The notes under the pieces were generated by a model. The model had not been told where the DNA came from, did no database searches, and saw only the letters and a list, made by a program, of their open reading frames with translations. From Streptomyces formicae (lineage in GTDB: Bacteria; Actinomycetota; Actinomycetes; Streptomycetales; Streptomycetaceae): DNA of 64,000 nt. Numbering within the stretch: the first letter of the stretch is position 1; each line of letters begins with the position of its first letter. Position numbers and translations under genes: made by a program. Where the stretch lies: positions 2,046,001-2,110,000 of the forward strand of contig NZ_CP022685.1 of the NCBI RefSeq assembly GCF_002556545.1. The letters run 5' to 3'. Positions 18,239 to 26,708 of this stretch are shown piece by piece.

Positions 18239-19155
18239 TGCGGCGCCCCCCGCCACCCGGAGACCGGCAGCGCGAACTTGGCGACGAGTCGATCCGTGAA
18301 CGACGCGTGGTGCAGCCGCGCGAGCCGCACCGGCACCTCGCCCCTGCGCACCTCGACCCGCGCCCCCGCGGGCAGTTCGACGGTCCGCCGCCCGTCGCAC
18401 CAGAGCACGCCGTGCGGCGTGTGCTGCTGGACCTCGACGGCGAGCACCGAGTCGGGCGAGGTCACCAGGGGCTTGGCGAACAGCGCGTGCGCGCTGATCG
18501 GCACCATGAGCAGCGCCTCGACCTCGGGCCAGACGACGGGACCGCCCGCCGAGAAGGCGTACGCCGTCGATCCCGTCGGCGTCGCGCAGACGATGCCGTC
18601 GCAGCCGAAGCCGGTGACGGGCCGCCCGTCGATCTCCAGGACGACCTCCAGCATCCGCTCGGGCGAGACCTTCTGGACCGCGGCCTCGTTGAGCGCCCAG
18701 TCGCGGTGCACGACGTCGCCGTTGCGGCGCACGACGACGTCGATCGTCATGCGCTCCTCGACCTCGTACGCCTTGGTGACCACGCGGTCGACGACCTTGT
18801 CGAGGTCGTCGCGCTCGGCCTCGGCGAGGAAGCCGACCCGGCCGAGGTTGACGCCGAGCATCGGCACCCCGGAGGCCCGGGCGAACTCGGCGCCGCGCAG
18901 CAGCGTCCCGTCGCCGCCGAGCACGACGATCAGCTCACAGTCGTCGATGCAGTCGGCGGTGGCCTCCTTGACCGTCTCGACCTCGTCGGGCAGCGGCAGG
19001 TCCTCGGCCTCCGCCTCCAGGACCCGTACGCCGAGGCCGCTGCGCAGCAGCCCCTGGACGACGAGTTCGGCGCTGCGGATGGCCGCGGGCCGTCCCGTGT
19101 GCGCGAGCAGGAAGACGGTACGAGCTCGGGTCTGGGTCACTCGGGTCTGGGTCAA
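18235..19155 (-). CDS. nadK: NAD kinase
   Basis: Phosphorylates NAD to NADP, using ATP or polyphosphate in actinobacteria. The 306-residue protein has the catalytic GGDGT at 80-84 in LIVVLGGDGTLLRGAEF, then VPMLGVNLGRVGFLAE and the NAD-binding VCATPTGSTAYAFSAGGPVVWPEV. The TTG start at 19155 overlaps the tlyA stop (TTGA) and has GGAGG seven bases upstream, so the genes are coupled. The first ten codons contain a 15-base tandem repeat giving MTQTR-VTQTR; the second copy begins with GTG at 19140, a possible second start. The same strand order tlyA-nadK is standard in actinobacteria. Confidence 0.96.
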   Translation of the reverse strand: MTQTRVTQTRARTVFLLAHTGRPAAIRSAELVVQGLLRSGLGVRVLEAEAEDLPLPDEVETVKEATADCIDDCELIVVLGGDGTLLRGAEFARASGVPMLGVNLGRVGFLAEAERDDLDKVVDRVVTKAYEVEERMTIDVVVRRNGDVVHRDWALNEAAVQKVSPERMLEVVLEIDGRPVTGFGCDGIVCATPTGSTAYAFSAGGPVVWPEVEALLMVPISAHALFAKPLVTSPDSVLAVEVQQHTPHGVLWCDGRRTVELPAGARVEVRRGEVPVRLARLHHASFTDRLVAKFALPVSGWRGAPH

Positions 19156-19967
19156 CGGGGCCCCTCCGCCACGGCACGGTCAACGTCCGCCGGGTCCAGT
19201 TCGGGAGCCCCGGCGCGCAGCCACAGAAAGTACTCGACGTTCCCCGAAGGCCCTGGCAGCGGGCTCGCGGTCACCCCGCGCACCCCGAGGCCGAGCCCCC
19301 ACGCCTGCCGCGCCACCTCGCGCACGGCCTCGGCCCGCAGTTCGGGGCTGCGCACCACGCCGCCGCTGCCGAGCCGCTCCTTGCCGACCTCGAACTGCGG
19401 CTTGACCATGAGCGCGAGGTCCGCGTCCGGCGCCGCGCACCGCACGAGGGCGGGCAGCACCAGGCCGAGCGGGATGAACGAGAGGTCGCCGACGACCAGG
19501 TCGACGGGGACGCCGTCGATGGCTTCGAGCGTCAACTCCCGTACGTTCGTACGGTCCTTCACGGTGACCCGGTCGTCACTCTGGAGGGACCACGCGAGCT
19601 GGCCGTAGCCGACGTCGACGGCGACGACGTGCGCGGCGCCCGCCCGGAGGAGCACGTCGGTGAAGCCGCCGGTGGAGGCGCCCGCGTCGAGCGCGCGCCG
19701 CCCCTCGACGACCAGCCCCCGCGGCCCGAAGGCGGCGAGCGCGCCCGCGAGCTTGTGCCCGCCGCGCGAGACGTAGTCGGGGTCGCTGTCGTCCTGCGAG
19801 ACCACGATCGCGGCGGCCGTCTCGACCTGGGTCGCGGCCTTGGTCGCGACGGTCTTGCCGACCGCGACCCGGCCTGCGGCGATCAGCTGGCTCGCGTGCT
19901 CGCGCGAGCGCGCGAGCTTCCTGCGGACGAGCTCGGCGTCGAGGCGGCGTCGTGCCACTCCTGCCAC
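19152..19967 (-). CDS. tlyA: TlyA-family rRNA (cytidine-2'-O)-methyltransferase
   Basis: Methylates the ribose of conserved cytidines in 16S and 23S rRNA in actinobacteria, which also affects capreomycin sensitivity. The 271-residue protein has an N-terminal S4 RNA-binding domain (about 5-65: RRRLDAELVRRKLARSREHASQLIAAGRV) and a Rossmann methyltransferase domain: YVSRGGHKLAGAL, then ALDAGASTGGFTDVLLRAGA as the SAM-binding loop, VVGDLSFIPL and LALMVKPQFEVG with the catalytic Lys. The older name haemolysin is misleading. Its 3' end overlaps nadK by four bases; upstream is the small acidic protein eight bases away. Confidence 0.95.
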   Translation of the reverse strand: MAGVARRRLDAELVRRKLARSREHASQLIAAGRVAVGKTVATKAATQVETAAAIVVSQDDSDPDYVSRGGHKLAGALAAFGPRGLVVEGRRALDAGASTGGFTDVLLRAGAAHVVAVDVGYGQLAWSLQSDDRVTVKDRTNVRELTLEAIDGVPVDLVVGDLSFIPLGLVLPALVRCAAPDADLALMVKPQFEVGKERLGSGGVVRSPELRAEAVREVARQAWGLGLGVRGVTASPLPGPSGNVEYFLWLRAGAPELDPADVDRAVAEGPR

Positions 19968-19974
19968 GTTCGGT

Positions 19975-20283
19975 TCAGCTCCTGTTGTACGAAGGTGTGG
20001 GCGCCCCTGGGGGTGCCGGTGGGCCGGGACGGGTGTCGAGCGCGGTCAGCGCGTCGCGCAGGCCCCGGTGTACATCCTCGTACACCTCGGTGTGTCCTTC
20101 CGTGGCGAGGTGGTCCGCGTCGCCGAGACGGGCCAGGCCGGAGTCCACGTCGGCGTTGCCCGTGGGGGTGCGCTCGACGCCGAGGGGCGCCGGGGCTGCG
20201 GGGTCGTACGACGGCTCGTCCGGAACCTGAGGCTCCGGGTCCACCGCCTCCCCCTCTTCGGGGCCCGCGTAAGAGTCGCTCAT
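19975..20283 (-). CDS. Small acidic protein of unknown function upstream of tlyA
   Basis: A 102-residue Pro/Glu/Asp-rich protein with no recognised domain. The first 50 residues look disordered; the part around 44-85 (ADVDSGLARLGDADHLATEGHTEVYEDVHRGL) could form helices and reads like a conserved core. It begins with ATG at 20283 and ends eight bases before tlyA, so it is probably the first gene of the tlyA-nadK transcript. I recall a similar small protein in this position in other streptomycetes, without having checked. No function is offered. Confidence 0.75.
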   Translation of the reverse strand: MSDSYAGPEEGEAVDPEPQVPDEPSYDPAAPAPLGVERTPTGNADVDSGLARLGDADHLATEGHTEVYEDVHRGLRDALTALDTRPGPPAPPGAPTPSYNRS

Positions 20284-20325
20284 GGCACGACGCTACCCCG
20301 AAGCGCTGCGGTACCGTCGATCACG

Positions 20326-20673
20326 ATGGCGACCATGGCGGAGTGCCGCACCGCACTCGACAGACTCTCGGACAATCTCGCGTCCGCAGACGGCGACGTG
20401 CGCGGCGCCGTGGCCCTGAACCGCTCACTGAGCTGCCGCATCACCGATCTCGACGTCACCTTCACCGGGCGTCTGGAGAACGGCCGGATCACGGTGCTCG
20501 ACCACCATCCGGGCCCGCCCCGCGAGAAGGCCGAGATCCGCCTCGCGATGACCGGCGACGACCTCGTCGCGATGGTCTCCGGCGAGCTGAACTTCGCGAA
20601 GGCGTGGGCCTCGGGCCGGGTGAAGCTGGAGGCGGGCTTCCGGGATCTGCTGAAGCTCAGATCCCTGCTTTAG
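20326..20673 (+). CDS. SCP2 sterol-carrier-like domain protein
   Basis: A 115-residue single-domain protein of the SCP2 type: strands NRSLSCRITDLDVTFTGRLENGRITVLD, then AEIRLAMTGDDLVAMVSGELNFAKAWASGRVKLEAGFRDLLKL, where GELNFAKAWASGRVKLEG-type sequence is the family's late signature. SCP2 folds form a hydrophobic pocket for lipids or fatty acyl groups; the ligand is unknown here. Start ATG 20326 begins MATMAECR; a second ATG is three codons on. Its last 17 bases overlap the 3' end of the convergent siderophore ATPase gene, so there is no room for a terminator between them. Confidence 0.87.
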   Translation: MATMAECRTALDRLSDNLASADGDVRGAVALNRSLSCRITDLDVTFTGRLENGRITVLDHHPGPPREKAEIRLAMTGDDLVAMVSGELNFAKAWASGRVKLEAGFRDLLKLRSLL

Positions 20674-21469
20674 CCGGTGCCCTGCGCCCCGCGCGCGCCG
20701 CCGGGATCACCAGCGGCGTCCCCGTCTCCGGGTCGTCGATGATCTGGCAGCTGATCCCGAACGTCTGCTCCACGAGGTCCGCCGTGACGATGTCGGCGGG
20801 CGCGCCCTCGGCGACGACCGCGCCGTCGCGCAGCGCGATGAGGTGCGTGGCGTAGCGGGCGGCGTGGTTCAGGTCGTGCAGCACGGCGACGAGCGTGCGG
20901 CCCTGCTCCTCGTGGAGCTCGGCGCACAGGTCGAGGACGTCGATCTGGTGCTGGATGTCGAGGAACGTCGTGGGCTCGTCGAGGAGGAGCAGCGGGGTCT
21001 GCTGCGCCAGGGCCATCGCGATCCAGACGCGCTGGCGCTGGCCGCCGGAGAGTTCGTCGACATAGCGATCGGCGAGTTCGCGCACGCCGGTCGACTCCAT
21101 CGACGCGTCGACGATCCGCTCGTCGTCGTCCGACCACTGCCGCAGAAGGCCCTGGTGCGGATAGCGGCCGCGCGCCACCAGGTCGCCGACCGTGATCCCG
21201 TCGGGCGCGATGGACGACTGGGGCAGCAGGCCGAGCGTCTTGGCGACCTTCTTGGCGGGCATCGACTGGATGACGTTGCCGTCGAGCAGCACGCGGCCCT
21301 CGGACGGCTTCAGCATCCGGGACAGGGCGCGCAGCAGCGTCGACTTGCCGCAGGCGTTGGGGCCCACGATCACGGTGAAGGAGTTGTCGGGGATCTCGAC
21401 GGACAGCTTCTCCGCGATGACGCGCTGGTCATAGCCGAGGGTGACGTCGTCGGCGATGAGCCGGTTCAC
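20657..21469 (-). CDS. ABC transporter ATPase, ferric siderophore uptake
   Basis: FecE/FhuC-type ATPase that powers import of a ferric siderophore through the two FecCD permeases encoded just upstream. In the 270-residue form, Walker A GPNACGKST is at 36-44, the Q-loop at LLPQSS, the signature VDELSGGQRQRVWIAMALAQ and Walker B LLLLDEPTTFLDI followed by the switch His in AVLHDLNHAAR. I chose GTG 21469 because AGGAG lies nine bases upstream and conservation begins at NRLIADDVTLGYD. The frame is also open to an ATG at 21538 that overlaps the permease stop in ATGA, giving a 23-residue Pro/Arg-rich extension; this alternative is quite possible. Confidence 0.92.
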   Translation of the reverse strand: MNRLIADDVTLGYDQRVIAEKLSVEIPDNSFTVIVGPNACGKSTLLRALSRMLKPSEGRVLLDGNVIQSMPAKKVAKTLGLLPQSSIAPDGITVGDLVARGRYPHQGLLRQWSDDDERIVDASMESTGVRELADRYVDELSGGQRQRVWIAMALAQQTPLLLLDEPTTFLDIQHQIDVLDLCAELHEEQGRTLVAVLHDLNHAARYATHLIALRDGAVVAEGAPADIVTADLVEQTFGISCQIIDDPETGTPLVIPAARAGRRAPAKAGI

Positions 21470-21534
21470 AGCAGCACGCTCCTGGTCCTTGGGTAGTACG
21501 CGGTCCTGGGGTGGTACGGGTTCGCGGCGGGGCC

Positions 21535-22563
21535 TCATATGCGTCCCGCCTTGCGCTGCGTGACGAGCAGCCACAGCAGATAGACGCCGCCGAGCACGCC
21601 GGTGACGACGCCGACGGGCAGCTGGTCCGCGCCGAAGGCCCGCTGCGAGGCCCAGTCCGCGACGATCAGGAGCGTGGCGCCCATGAACATCGCGGGCATC
21701 AGGTTCGGGCCCGGCGAGCGGGTCAGGCGCCGGGCCAGTTGCGGTGCGGTGAGCGCGACGAAGGCGACCGGGCCCGCGGCGGCGGTGGCGGCCGCGGTCA
21801 GCAGCACGGAGGCGACCAGCAGCACCAGGCGGGTGCGTTCGACGCGCACGCCGAGCGCGCCCGCGACGTCGTCGCCCATCTCCAGCATCCGCAGCGGCCG
21901 CCCGTACACGAGCACGAGCGGTACGAGGACGGCACAGAGCGCGAGCAGCGGCCAGACCTGGTCCCAGTCGCGCCCGTTGAGGGATCCCGTCATCCAGACC
22001 ACGGCACGGGCGGCGTCCACGAAGTCGGCCTTGGTGAGCAGATAGCCGTTGACGGCCGTCATGAAGGCGGAGACGCCGATGCCGACGAGGACGAGCCGGT
22101 AGCCGTGCACGCCCCGCTTCCAGGCGAGCAGATAGATGGCGAGGCCGGTCACCAGACCGCCGACGAGCGCGCCGCCCGCGACCTCGACCGCGTCGCCCTG
22201 GAACAGGACGATCATCGTGAGCGCGCCCGCGGTCGACCCCTGTCCGAGGCCGAGCACGTCCGGGCTGCCCAGCGGGTTGCGCGCGATGGACTGGAAGAGC
22301 GCGCCGCCGAGACCGAGGGCCGCGCCGACGAGCAGTCCGACAAGGACCCGCGGAAGGCGCAGGTCGTTGATGATGAACTCCTGCCCCGCGTTGCCGTTGC
22401 CGAGCAGGGTGCGGACGACGTCGGCGGCGGGGATGGGGAAGTCGCCGGTGCCGATGAGGACGACGCTCGCGGCGAGCGCGGCCACAAGGAGCAGGGCGAC
22501 GACCACCGCGGTGCGGACGTCGAGCCGGACGGAGAGGCCGCCCCGGGTGCGTATCGCCTTCAC
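21535..22563 (-). CDS. FecCD-family siderophore ABC permease 2
   Basis: A 342-residue inner-membrane permease with about ten transmembrane helices. FecCD hallmarks are LRLPRVLVGLLVGAALGLGGALFQSIARNPLGSPDVLG, which includes the RNPL(A/G)xPxxLG motif that contacts the ATPase, and VAFVALTAPQLARRLTRSPG. GTG 22563 overlaps the previous permease's stop codon as GTGA. The pair of permeases probably forms a heterodimer. The C-terminus ends in a short basic tail at TGA 21535. Confidence 0.94.
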   Translation of the reverse strand: MKAIRTRGGLSVRLDVRTAVVVALLLVAALAASVVLIGTGDFPIPAADVVRTLLGNGNAGQEFIINDLRLPRVLVGLLVGAALGLGGALFQSIARNPLGSPDVLGLGQGSTAGALTMIVLFQGDAVEVAGGALVGGLVTGLAIYLLAWKRGVHGYRLVLVGIGVSAFMTAVNGYLLTKADFVDAARAVVWMTGSLNGRDWDQVWPLLALCAVLVPLVLVYGRPLRMLEMGDDVAGALGVRVERTRLVLLVASVLLTAAATAAAGPVAFVALTAPQLARRLTRSPGPNLMPAMFMGATLLIVADWASQRAFGADQLPVGVVTGVLGGVYLLWLLVTQRKAGRI

Positions 22564-23603
22564 AGCTGGGCCAACTTCCGCCGACGTACGAGAAGGATGA
22601 AGACGGGCGCGCCGATGACCGCGGTCACGATGCCCACCTGGAGCTCGGCGGGCCGCGCCACCACGCGGCCCACGACGTCCGCGCCGAGCAGCAGGACCGG
22701 CGAGAGGACGGCGGCGTACGGCAGGATCCAGCGCATGTCGGGTCCGGTGAAGGAGCGCACGATGTGCGGCACCATCAGACCGACGAAGACGATGGGCCCG
22801 CAGGCCGCCGTCGCCGCGCCGCACAGCAGGGTCGCGGCCGCCATGGACAGCGCGCGCGTACGCGTCAGATGGGCGCCGAGCGCGCGGGCGGTGTCGTCGC
22901 CCATGGCCATGGCGTTCAGCGGCCGGGCCAGGGAGAGGGCGAGCACGGTGCCGATCACGAGGAAGGGCAGCACCTGCTTGATGGTGTCCATGTTGGCGGA
23001 GGCCAGGGAGCCGACCGTCCAGAAGCGCATCTTGTTGAGCGCGGCGCCGTCCGTGATCATCACGGCCTGGAGATAGCCGTAGAGCGCGGCGCTGATGGCG
23101 GTGCCCGCGAGCGCGAGCCGCACGGGCGTCGCGCCGCGCGCGCCGCCGAGGATGTAGAGGAACACGCCGACGATCGCGGCGCCCGCGAAGGCGAACCACA
23201 CGTAGCCGCTGAGCGAGGTCACGCCGAAGAAGCTGATCGCGGTGACGACCGCGGCGGACGCGCCCAGGTTGATGCCGAGCAGCCCGGGGTCGGCCAGCGG
23301 GTTGCGGGTGAGTGCCTGGAGGACGGCGCCGGAGAGGCCGAGCGCGACACCGGCGAGCAGGCCGAGCAGGGTGCGGGCGAGCCGCTCGCCGACCACCACG
23401 TCCCCGTACGTCCCCGAGTCCTCGAACAGTCCGTGCCAGACCTGGTCCAGGGACATCGATTTCGCGCCGATCGCGATGCTCGTCAGGAAGAGGAGCAGCA
23501 GCACGAGCACCGACGCCAGCAGTCCGATGCTGCGTATCGCGCGGCGCTTGGGGGGCGCGGGAGCGGATTCCGCGCGGGGTTCTGGGGGACTGTCGACCAA
23601 CAC
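22560..23603 (-). CDS. FecCD-family siderophore ABC permease 1
   Basis: A 347-residue permease with about ten transmembrane helices and a short cytoplasmic Pro/Arg-rich N-terminus. It carries LARTLLGLLAGVALGLSGAVLQALTRNPLADPGLLGINLGAS and CGPIVFVGLMVPHIVRSFTGPD, the two FecCD signature regions. The GTG start at 23603 has no Shine-Dalgarno; the iron box begins five bases upstream, so the transcript is likely leaderless or nearly so and directly blocked when the repressor binds. It heads the permease-permease-ATPase operon and is divergent from the binding-protein gene. Confidence 0.94.
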   Translation of the reverse strand: MLVDSPPEPRAESAPAPPKRRAIRSIGLLASVLVLLLLFLTSIAIGAKSMSLDQVWHGLFEDSGTYGDVVVGERLARTLLGLLAGVALGLSGAVLQALTRNPLADPGLLGINLGASAAVVTAISFFGVTSLSGYVWFAFAGAAIVGVFLYILGGARGATPVRLALAGTAISAALYGYLQAVMITDGAALNKMRFWTVGSLASANMDTIKQVLPFLVIGTVLALSLARPLNAMAMGDDTARALGAHLTRTRALSMAAATLLCGAATAACGPIVFVGLMVPHIVRSFTGPDMRWILPYAAVLSPVLLLGADVVGRVVARPAELQVGIVTAVIGAPVFILLVRRRKLAQL

Positions 23604-23607
23604 CAGG

Positions 23608-23626
23608 TTAGGTTAGCCTACCCTCG
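23608..23626. promoter_or_regulatory. Iron box (DmdR/IdeR-type operator)
   Basis: TTAGGTTAGCCTACCCTCG matches 16 of 19 positions of the IdeR/DmdR consensus palindrome TTAGGTTAGSCTAACCTAA. It lies between two divergent siderophore-uptake transcripts, five bases from the permease start and 30 from the binding-protein start. It predicts repression of both operons by an iron-loaded DtxR-family regulator such as DmdR1. Confidence 0.85.
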
Positions 23627-23656
23627 CACTGCACTTCGATGAGAGAAGCGCCACCC

Positions 23657-24685
23657 ATGCCCGCATCCCGTCGCTCCCCCTCGACTGCCCTGAACCGCCG
23701 CGGCGTAATCACCGCGGGCGGCGCGCTCGGCGTCGGCGCGCTGCTCACCGCGTGCGGCGGCGGCAAGGAGAAACGGTCCGGCGGCGACACCAGGGCCTGG
23801 CGCTTCAAGGACGACCGCGGCAAGACCGCCACCGCCGAGCGACTCCCGAAGAACATCGTCGCCTTCGTCAGCACTGCCGCCGCCCTGCACGACTACGGCA
23901 TCGAGTGCACGGGCGTCTTCGGTCCCTCCGAGCACATCGACGGCAAGCCCAACCCGCAGGCGGGCGACCTCGACCTCACCGAGCTGACCAGCCTCGGCAC
24001 CGCGTGGGGCCAGTTCAACATCGAGAAGTACGCGGCCCTCGAACCCGACCTGCTGATCAGCAACATGTTCCCCGCGCCCGCCCTCTGGTTCGTCCCCGAG
24101 GAGAGCCGCGAGAAGATCGCCTCGCTCGCCCCGAGCGTCGGCATCAACGGCGCCCGCGTCTCCCTGGAGCAGCCGCTCAAGCGCTACACCGAACTGGCCA
24201 CCTCCCTCGGCGCCGACCTGGAGACCGACAAGGTGCGTGCCGCCAAGGCCCGCTTCCAGAAGGCCGAACGCACCCTGCGCAAGGCCGCGGCGGCAGGTCG
24301 CGGCCTCAAGGTCCTCGCCATGACGGGCGACGCCGACCAGATGTACGTCGCCGTCCCCGACTCCTACTGCGACCTGAACTACTTCAAGGACCTCGGCATC
24401 GAGTTCGTCGAGGGCGAGAAGAGCGACGAGTGGGGCTTCTGGGAGTTCCTCAGCTGGGAGAACGCCGACAAGTACCACGCCGACCTGATCATGATCGACA
24501 ACCGCACGACCGCGCTGCCCCCCGAGGAGCTCGCGAAGAAGCCCACCTGGGCCCGGCTCCCCGCCGTCAAGGCAGGACAGACCGTGGCCTGGTCGATGGA
24601 GGAGCGCTACAGCTACGCCGGATACGCCCCCGTCCTGGAGGGGCTCGCCACCGCAGTCGAGAAGTCGAAGAGGCTCAAGCGATGA
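23657..24685 (+). CDS. Siderophore-binding lipoprotein of an ABC importer
   Basis: A periplasmic-side substrate-binding protein (FepB/FhuD type, helical-backbone class) that hands a ferric siderophore to the divergent FecCD importer. From ATG 23657 the 342-residue protein has twin arginines at 14-15, a hydrophobic stretch and a lipobox LTAC with Cys 33, so it is probably a Tat-exported lipoprotein. The mature part has the typical NIVAFVSTAAALHDYGIE and ALEPDLLISN segments. An ATG at 23639 gives six more residues but has no ribosome site, while GAGAG lies upstream of 23657. Its stop overlaps the start of the siderophore-interacting protein (ATGA). Confidence 0.92.
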   Translation: MPASRRSPSTALNRRGVITAGGALGVGALLTACGGGKEKRSGGDTRAWRFKDDRGKTATAERLPKNIVAFVSTAAALHDYGIECTGVFGPSEHIDGKPNPQAGDLDLTELTSLGTAWGQFNIEKYAALEPDLLISNMFPAPALWFVPEESREKIASLAPSVGINGARVSLEQPLKRYTELATSLGADLETDKVRAAKARFQKAERTLRKAAAAGRGLKVLAMTGDADQMYVAVPDSYCDLNYFKDLGIEFVEGEKSDEWGFWEFLSWENADKYHADLIMIDNRTTALPPEELAKKPTWARLPAVKAGQTVAWSMEERYSYAGYAPVLEGLATAVEKSKRLKR

Positions 24686-25515
24686 CCGAATCCCCGTACC
24701 AGTTCTTCGACGCGCAGGTCCTGCGCGCCGAACACCTCACCCCCGCCATGATCCGCGTCGCCTTCGGCGGCACCGGCCTGTCCCGCATGGCATCGGGCGG
24801 CCGCGACCAGCGCATCAAGATCTTCCTGCCGCACCCCGGCCAGGACACCCCGGTCATGCCGGACACCGACTCCGGTGACGCGATGGACTGGTACGCCGCG
24901 TGGTGCGCGCTCGACCCGGACGTACGCGGCATCATGCGCACCTACACGACCCGCGAACTGCGCCGCGAACCCGAGGAGTTGATCGTCGACTTCGCCGTGC
25001 ACGGCGCGACCCCCTCGCCCGCCGACGGCCCGGCCACCAGCTGGGCACGGACCGCGCGGCCCGGCGCCCGCATCGGCGTCCTCGCCCCGGTCGACGAGGA
25101 GAACGGGGCGTACGACTTCCGGCCGCCGCAGGACACCGACTGGCTCCTGCTGACCGCCGACGAGTCCGCGCTCCCGGCCGTCGCGAGCATCCTGGAGACG
25201 CTCCCGCCGGGACTGCCGACCCGCGTCTGGATCGAGGTGCACGACCTGGCAGACCGTCAGGAACTGCCCACCGAGGCCGACGCCGAGATCCACTGGCTCA
25301 CCGAGGAGGGCGCCACCACGGACGCGCTACGCGGCGCCGACCTCCCCGAAGGCACGCCCTACGCCTGGGTCGCGGGCGAGTCCGCGACCGTCAAGGCCGT
25401 CCGCCGCCACCTCGTGCGCGACCGGGGCATCGACCGCAAGAAGGTGTCGTTCTCCGGCTACTGGCGCAAGGACACGACCACGGACGAACTGATCGCACGG
25501 GGCGAAGCCGCCTGA
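24682..25515 (+). CDS. Siderophore-interacting FAD-binding reductase
   Basis: A 277-residue member of the SIP/ViuB family, cytoplasmic flavin enzymes that reduce and release iron from imported ferric siderophores. Residues about 1-125 form the FAD-binding barrel, with IMRTYTTRELR matching the family's RxYTxR flavin motif and DFAVHG following. The C-terminal NAD(P)H domain has LLLTADESALPAVASILETLP, and YAWVAGESATVKAVRRHLVRDRGIDRKKVSFSGYWRKD is the diagnostic C-terminal motif. Translationally coupled to the lipoprotein by an ATGA overlap, so it falls under the same iron-box control. Confidence 0.94.
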   Translation: MTESPYQFFDAQVLRAEHLTPAMIRVAFGGTGLSRMASGGRDQRIKIFLPHPGQDTPVMPDTDSGDAMDWYAAWCALDPDVRGIMRTYTTRELRREPEELIVDFAVHGATPSPADGPATSWARTARPGARIGVLAPVDEENGAYDFRPPQDTDWLLLTADESALPAVASILETLPPGLPTRVWIEVHDLADRQELPTEADAEIHWLTEEGATTDALRGADLPEGTPYAWVAGESATVKAVRRHLVRDRGIDRKKVSFSGYWRKDTTTDELIARGEAA

Positions 25516-25528
25516 GACAAGGCGTCGG

Positions 25529-25559
25529 CGTCAGGGCGGGCCCCCCGCCTGCCCTGACG
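25529..25559. terminator. Hairpin between convergent siderophore and HAD genes
   Basis: CGTCAGGGC pairs with GCCCTGACG, with additional G-C pairs inward. It sits between two converging genes and probably serves both. Confidence 0.65.
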
Positions 25560-25583
25560 TCACGTCACGTCACCTCGCGCCGC

Positions 25584-26636
25584 TCACACCCCGAGCCGGG
25601 ACAGCGCCTTGCCCGCGTCGAGCGCGCACGTGCCCTCCCCTGCCTCGGTCCAGGCCGCCGCGCACAGCGCCCGCAGCCCGTCGATGACCTCGCCCTCGCC
25701 GTCGAGCCCGAGCTCGTCGCCCCGCACCGAAGCGGTCCACCCACCACAGCTGAACCCGCCCTCCACGGCGGCGACTTCGGGCTGCCCGGTGAGCATGCCG
25801 CGCAGATCGGCGTCGACATACGTCGGCCGGTGCTCGGGCGGCGCGGCAAGGAGCTGCGCCCCGTCCGTGACCCCGGTCAGGACGAGGAGCGAGTCCACCT
25901 CTCCGTTGAACGCCCCCTCGATGTCCGTGTCCAGGCGGTCGCCCACGACCAACGGCCGCTCCGCGCCCGTCCGCAGGATCGTCTCCCGGTGCATCGGGGG
26001 CAGCGGCTTCCCCGCGACCTGCGGCTCCGCGCCCGTCGCGATGCGTACGACCTCGACGGCCGCGCCATTGCCCGGCGCGATGCCCCGCGCGCTCGGAATC
26101 GTCAGGTCCGTGTTGGACGCGAACCACGGAAGGCCGCGCGTGATCGCGTAACTGGCCTCGGCGAACCGTCCCCACGCCATGTCGGGCCCGCCGTACCCCT
26201 GCACGACCGCCACCGGATCGTCGTCCGCCGACTCCACGGGCTCCAGCCCCCGCTCCCGGAGCGCCACCCGCAGCCCTTCCCCGCCGATCACCAACACCCG
26301 GGCCCCGGCAGGCACTTGCTCACTCACGAGCCGGGCGGCCGCCTGCGCGGACGTGATGACGTCCGAGGCCCCGGTCGGGATCCCCAGCTCCGTCAGATGC
26401 TCCGCCACCGCGTCCGGAGTGCGCAGCGCGTTGTTCGTGACGTACGCCAGGTGCATGCCGCCCTCGCGCGCGGTGCCCAGCGAATCGACGGCGTGCGCGA
26501 TGGCGTGCCCGCCCGCGTAGACCACCCCGTCCAGATCGAGCAGCGCCGTGTCATAGCCCTCGCTCAGCGCCCGCGCGCTGCCCTCGGGCCGCGTCCTGAC
26601 GCTCCGGTCCGCGCCGCCGTCTGCGGTCTGGCTCAT
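25584..26636 (-). CDS. HAD-IIA family hydrolase (NagD-like phosphatase)
   Basis: A 350-residue cytoplasmic phosphatase. Motif I is ALLDLDGVVYAGG with the nucleophilic Asp, motif II is YVTNNALRTP, the C2-type cap follows (VVQGYGGPDMAWGRFAEA), and motifs III/IV are VAGKPLPPMHRETI and VVGDRLDTDIEGAFNGEVDSLLVLTGV. Substrates of this group include phosphoglycolate, p-nitrophenyl phosphate and nucleotide monophosphates, so the real substrate is open. The last 70 residues are an actinobacterial extension. I chose ATG 26636, with GAGGAG nine bases upstream, over an ATG 13 codons earlier. Divergent from the DUF1015 gene across 72 bases. Confidence 0.9.
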   Translation of the reverse strand: MSQTADGGADRSVRTRPEGSARALSEGYDTALLDLDGVVYAGGHAIAHAVDSLGTAREGGMHLAYVTNNALRTPDAVAEHLTELGIPTGASDVITSAQAAARLVSEQVPAGARVLVIGGEGLRVALRERGLEPVESADDDPVAVVQGYGGPDMAWGRFAEASYAITRGLPWFASNTDLTIPSARGIAPGNGAAVEVVRIATGAEPQVAGKPLPPMHRETILRTGAERPLVVGDRLDTDIEGAFNGEVDSLLVLTGVTDGAQLLAAPPEHRPTYVDADLRGMLTGQPEVAAVEGGFSCGGWTASVRGDELGLDGEGEVIDGLRALCAAAWTEAGEGTCALDAGKALSRLGV

Positions 26637-26708
26637 TACACATCGCTCCTCGCTCGATCCCACTCCCCCGATCATCGCTTATGCCACTGACACACATACG
26701 ATGCCCTA

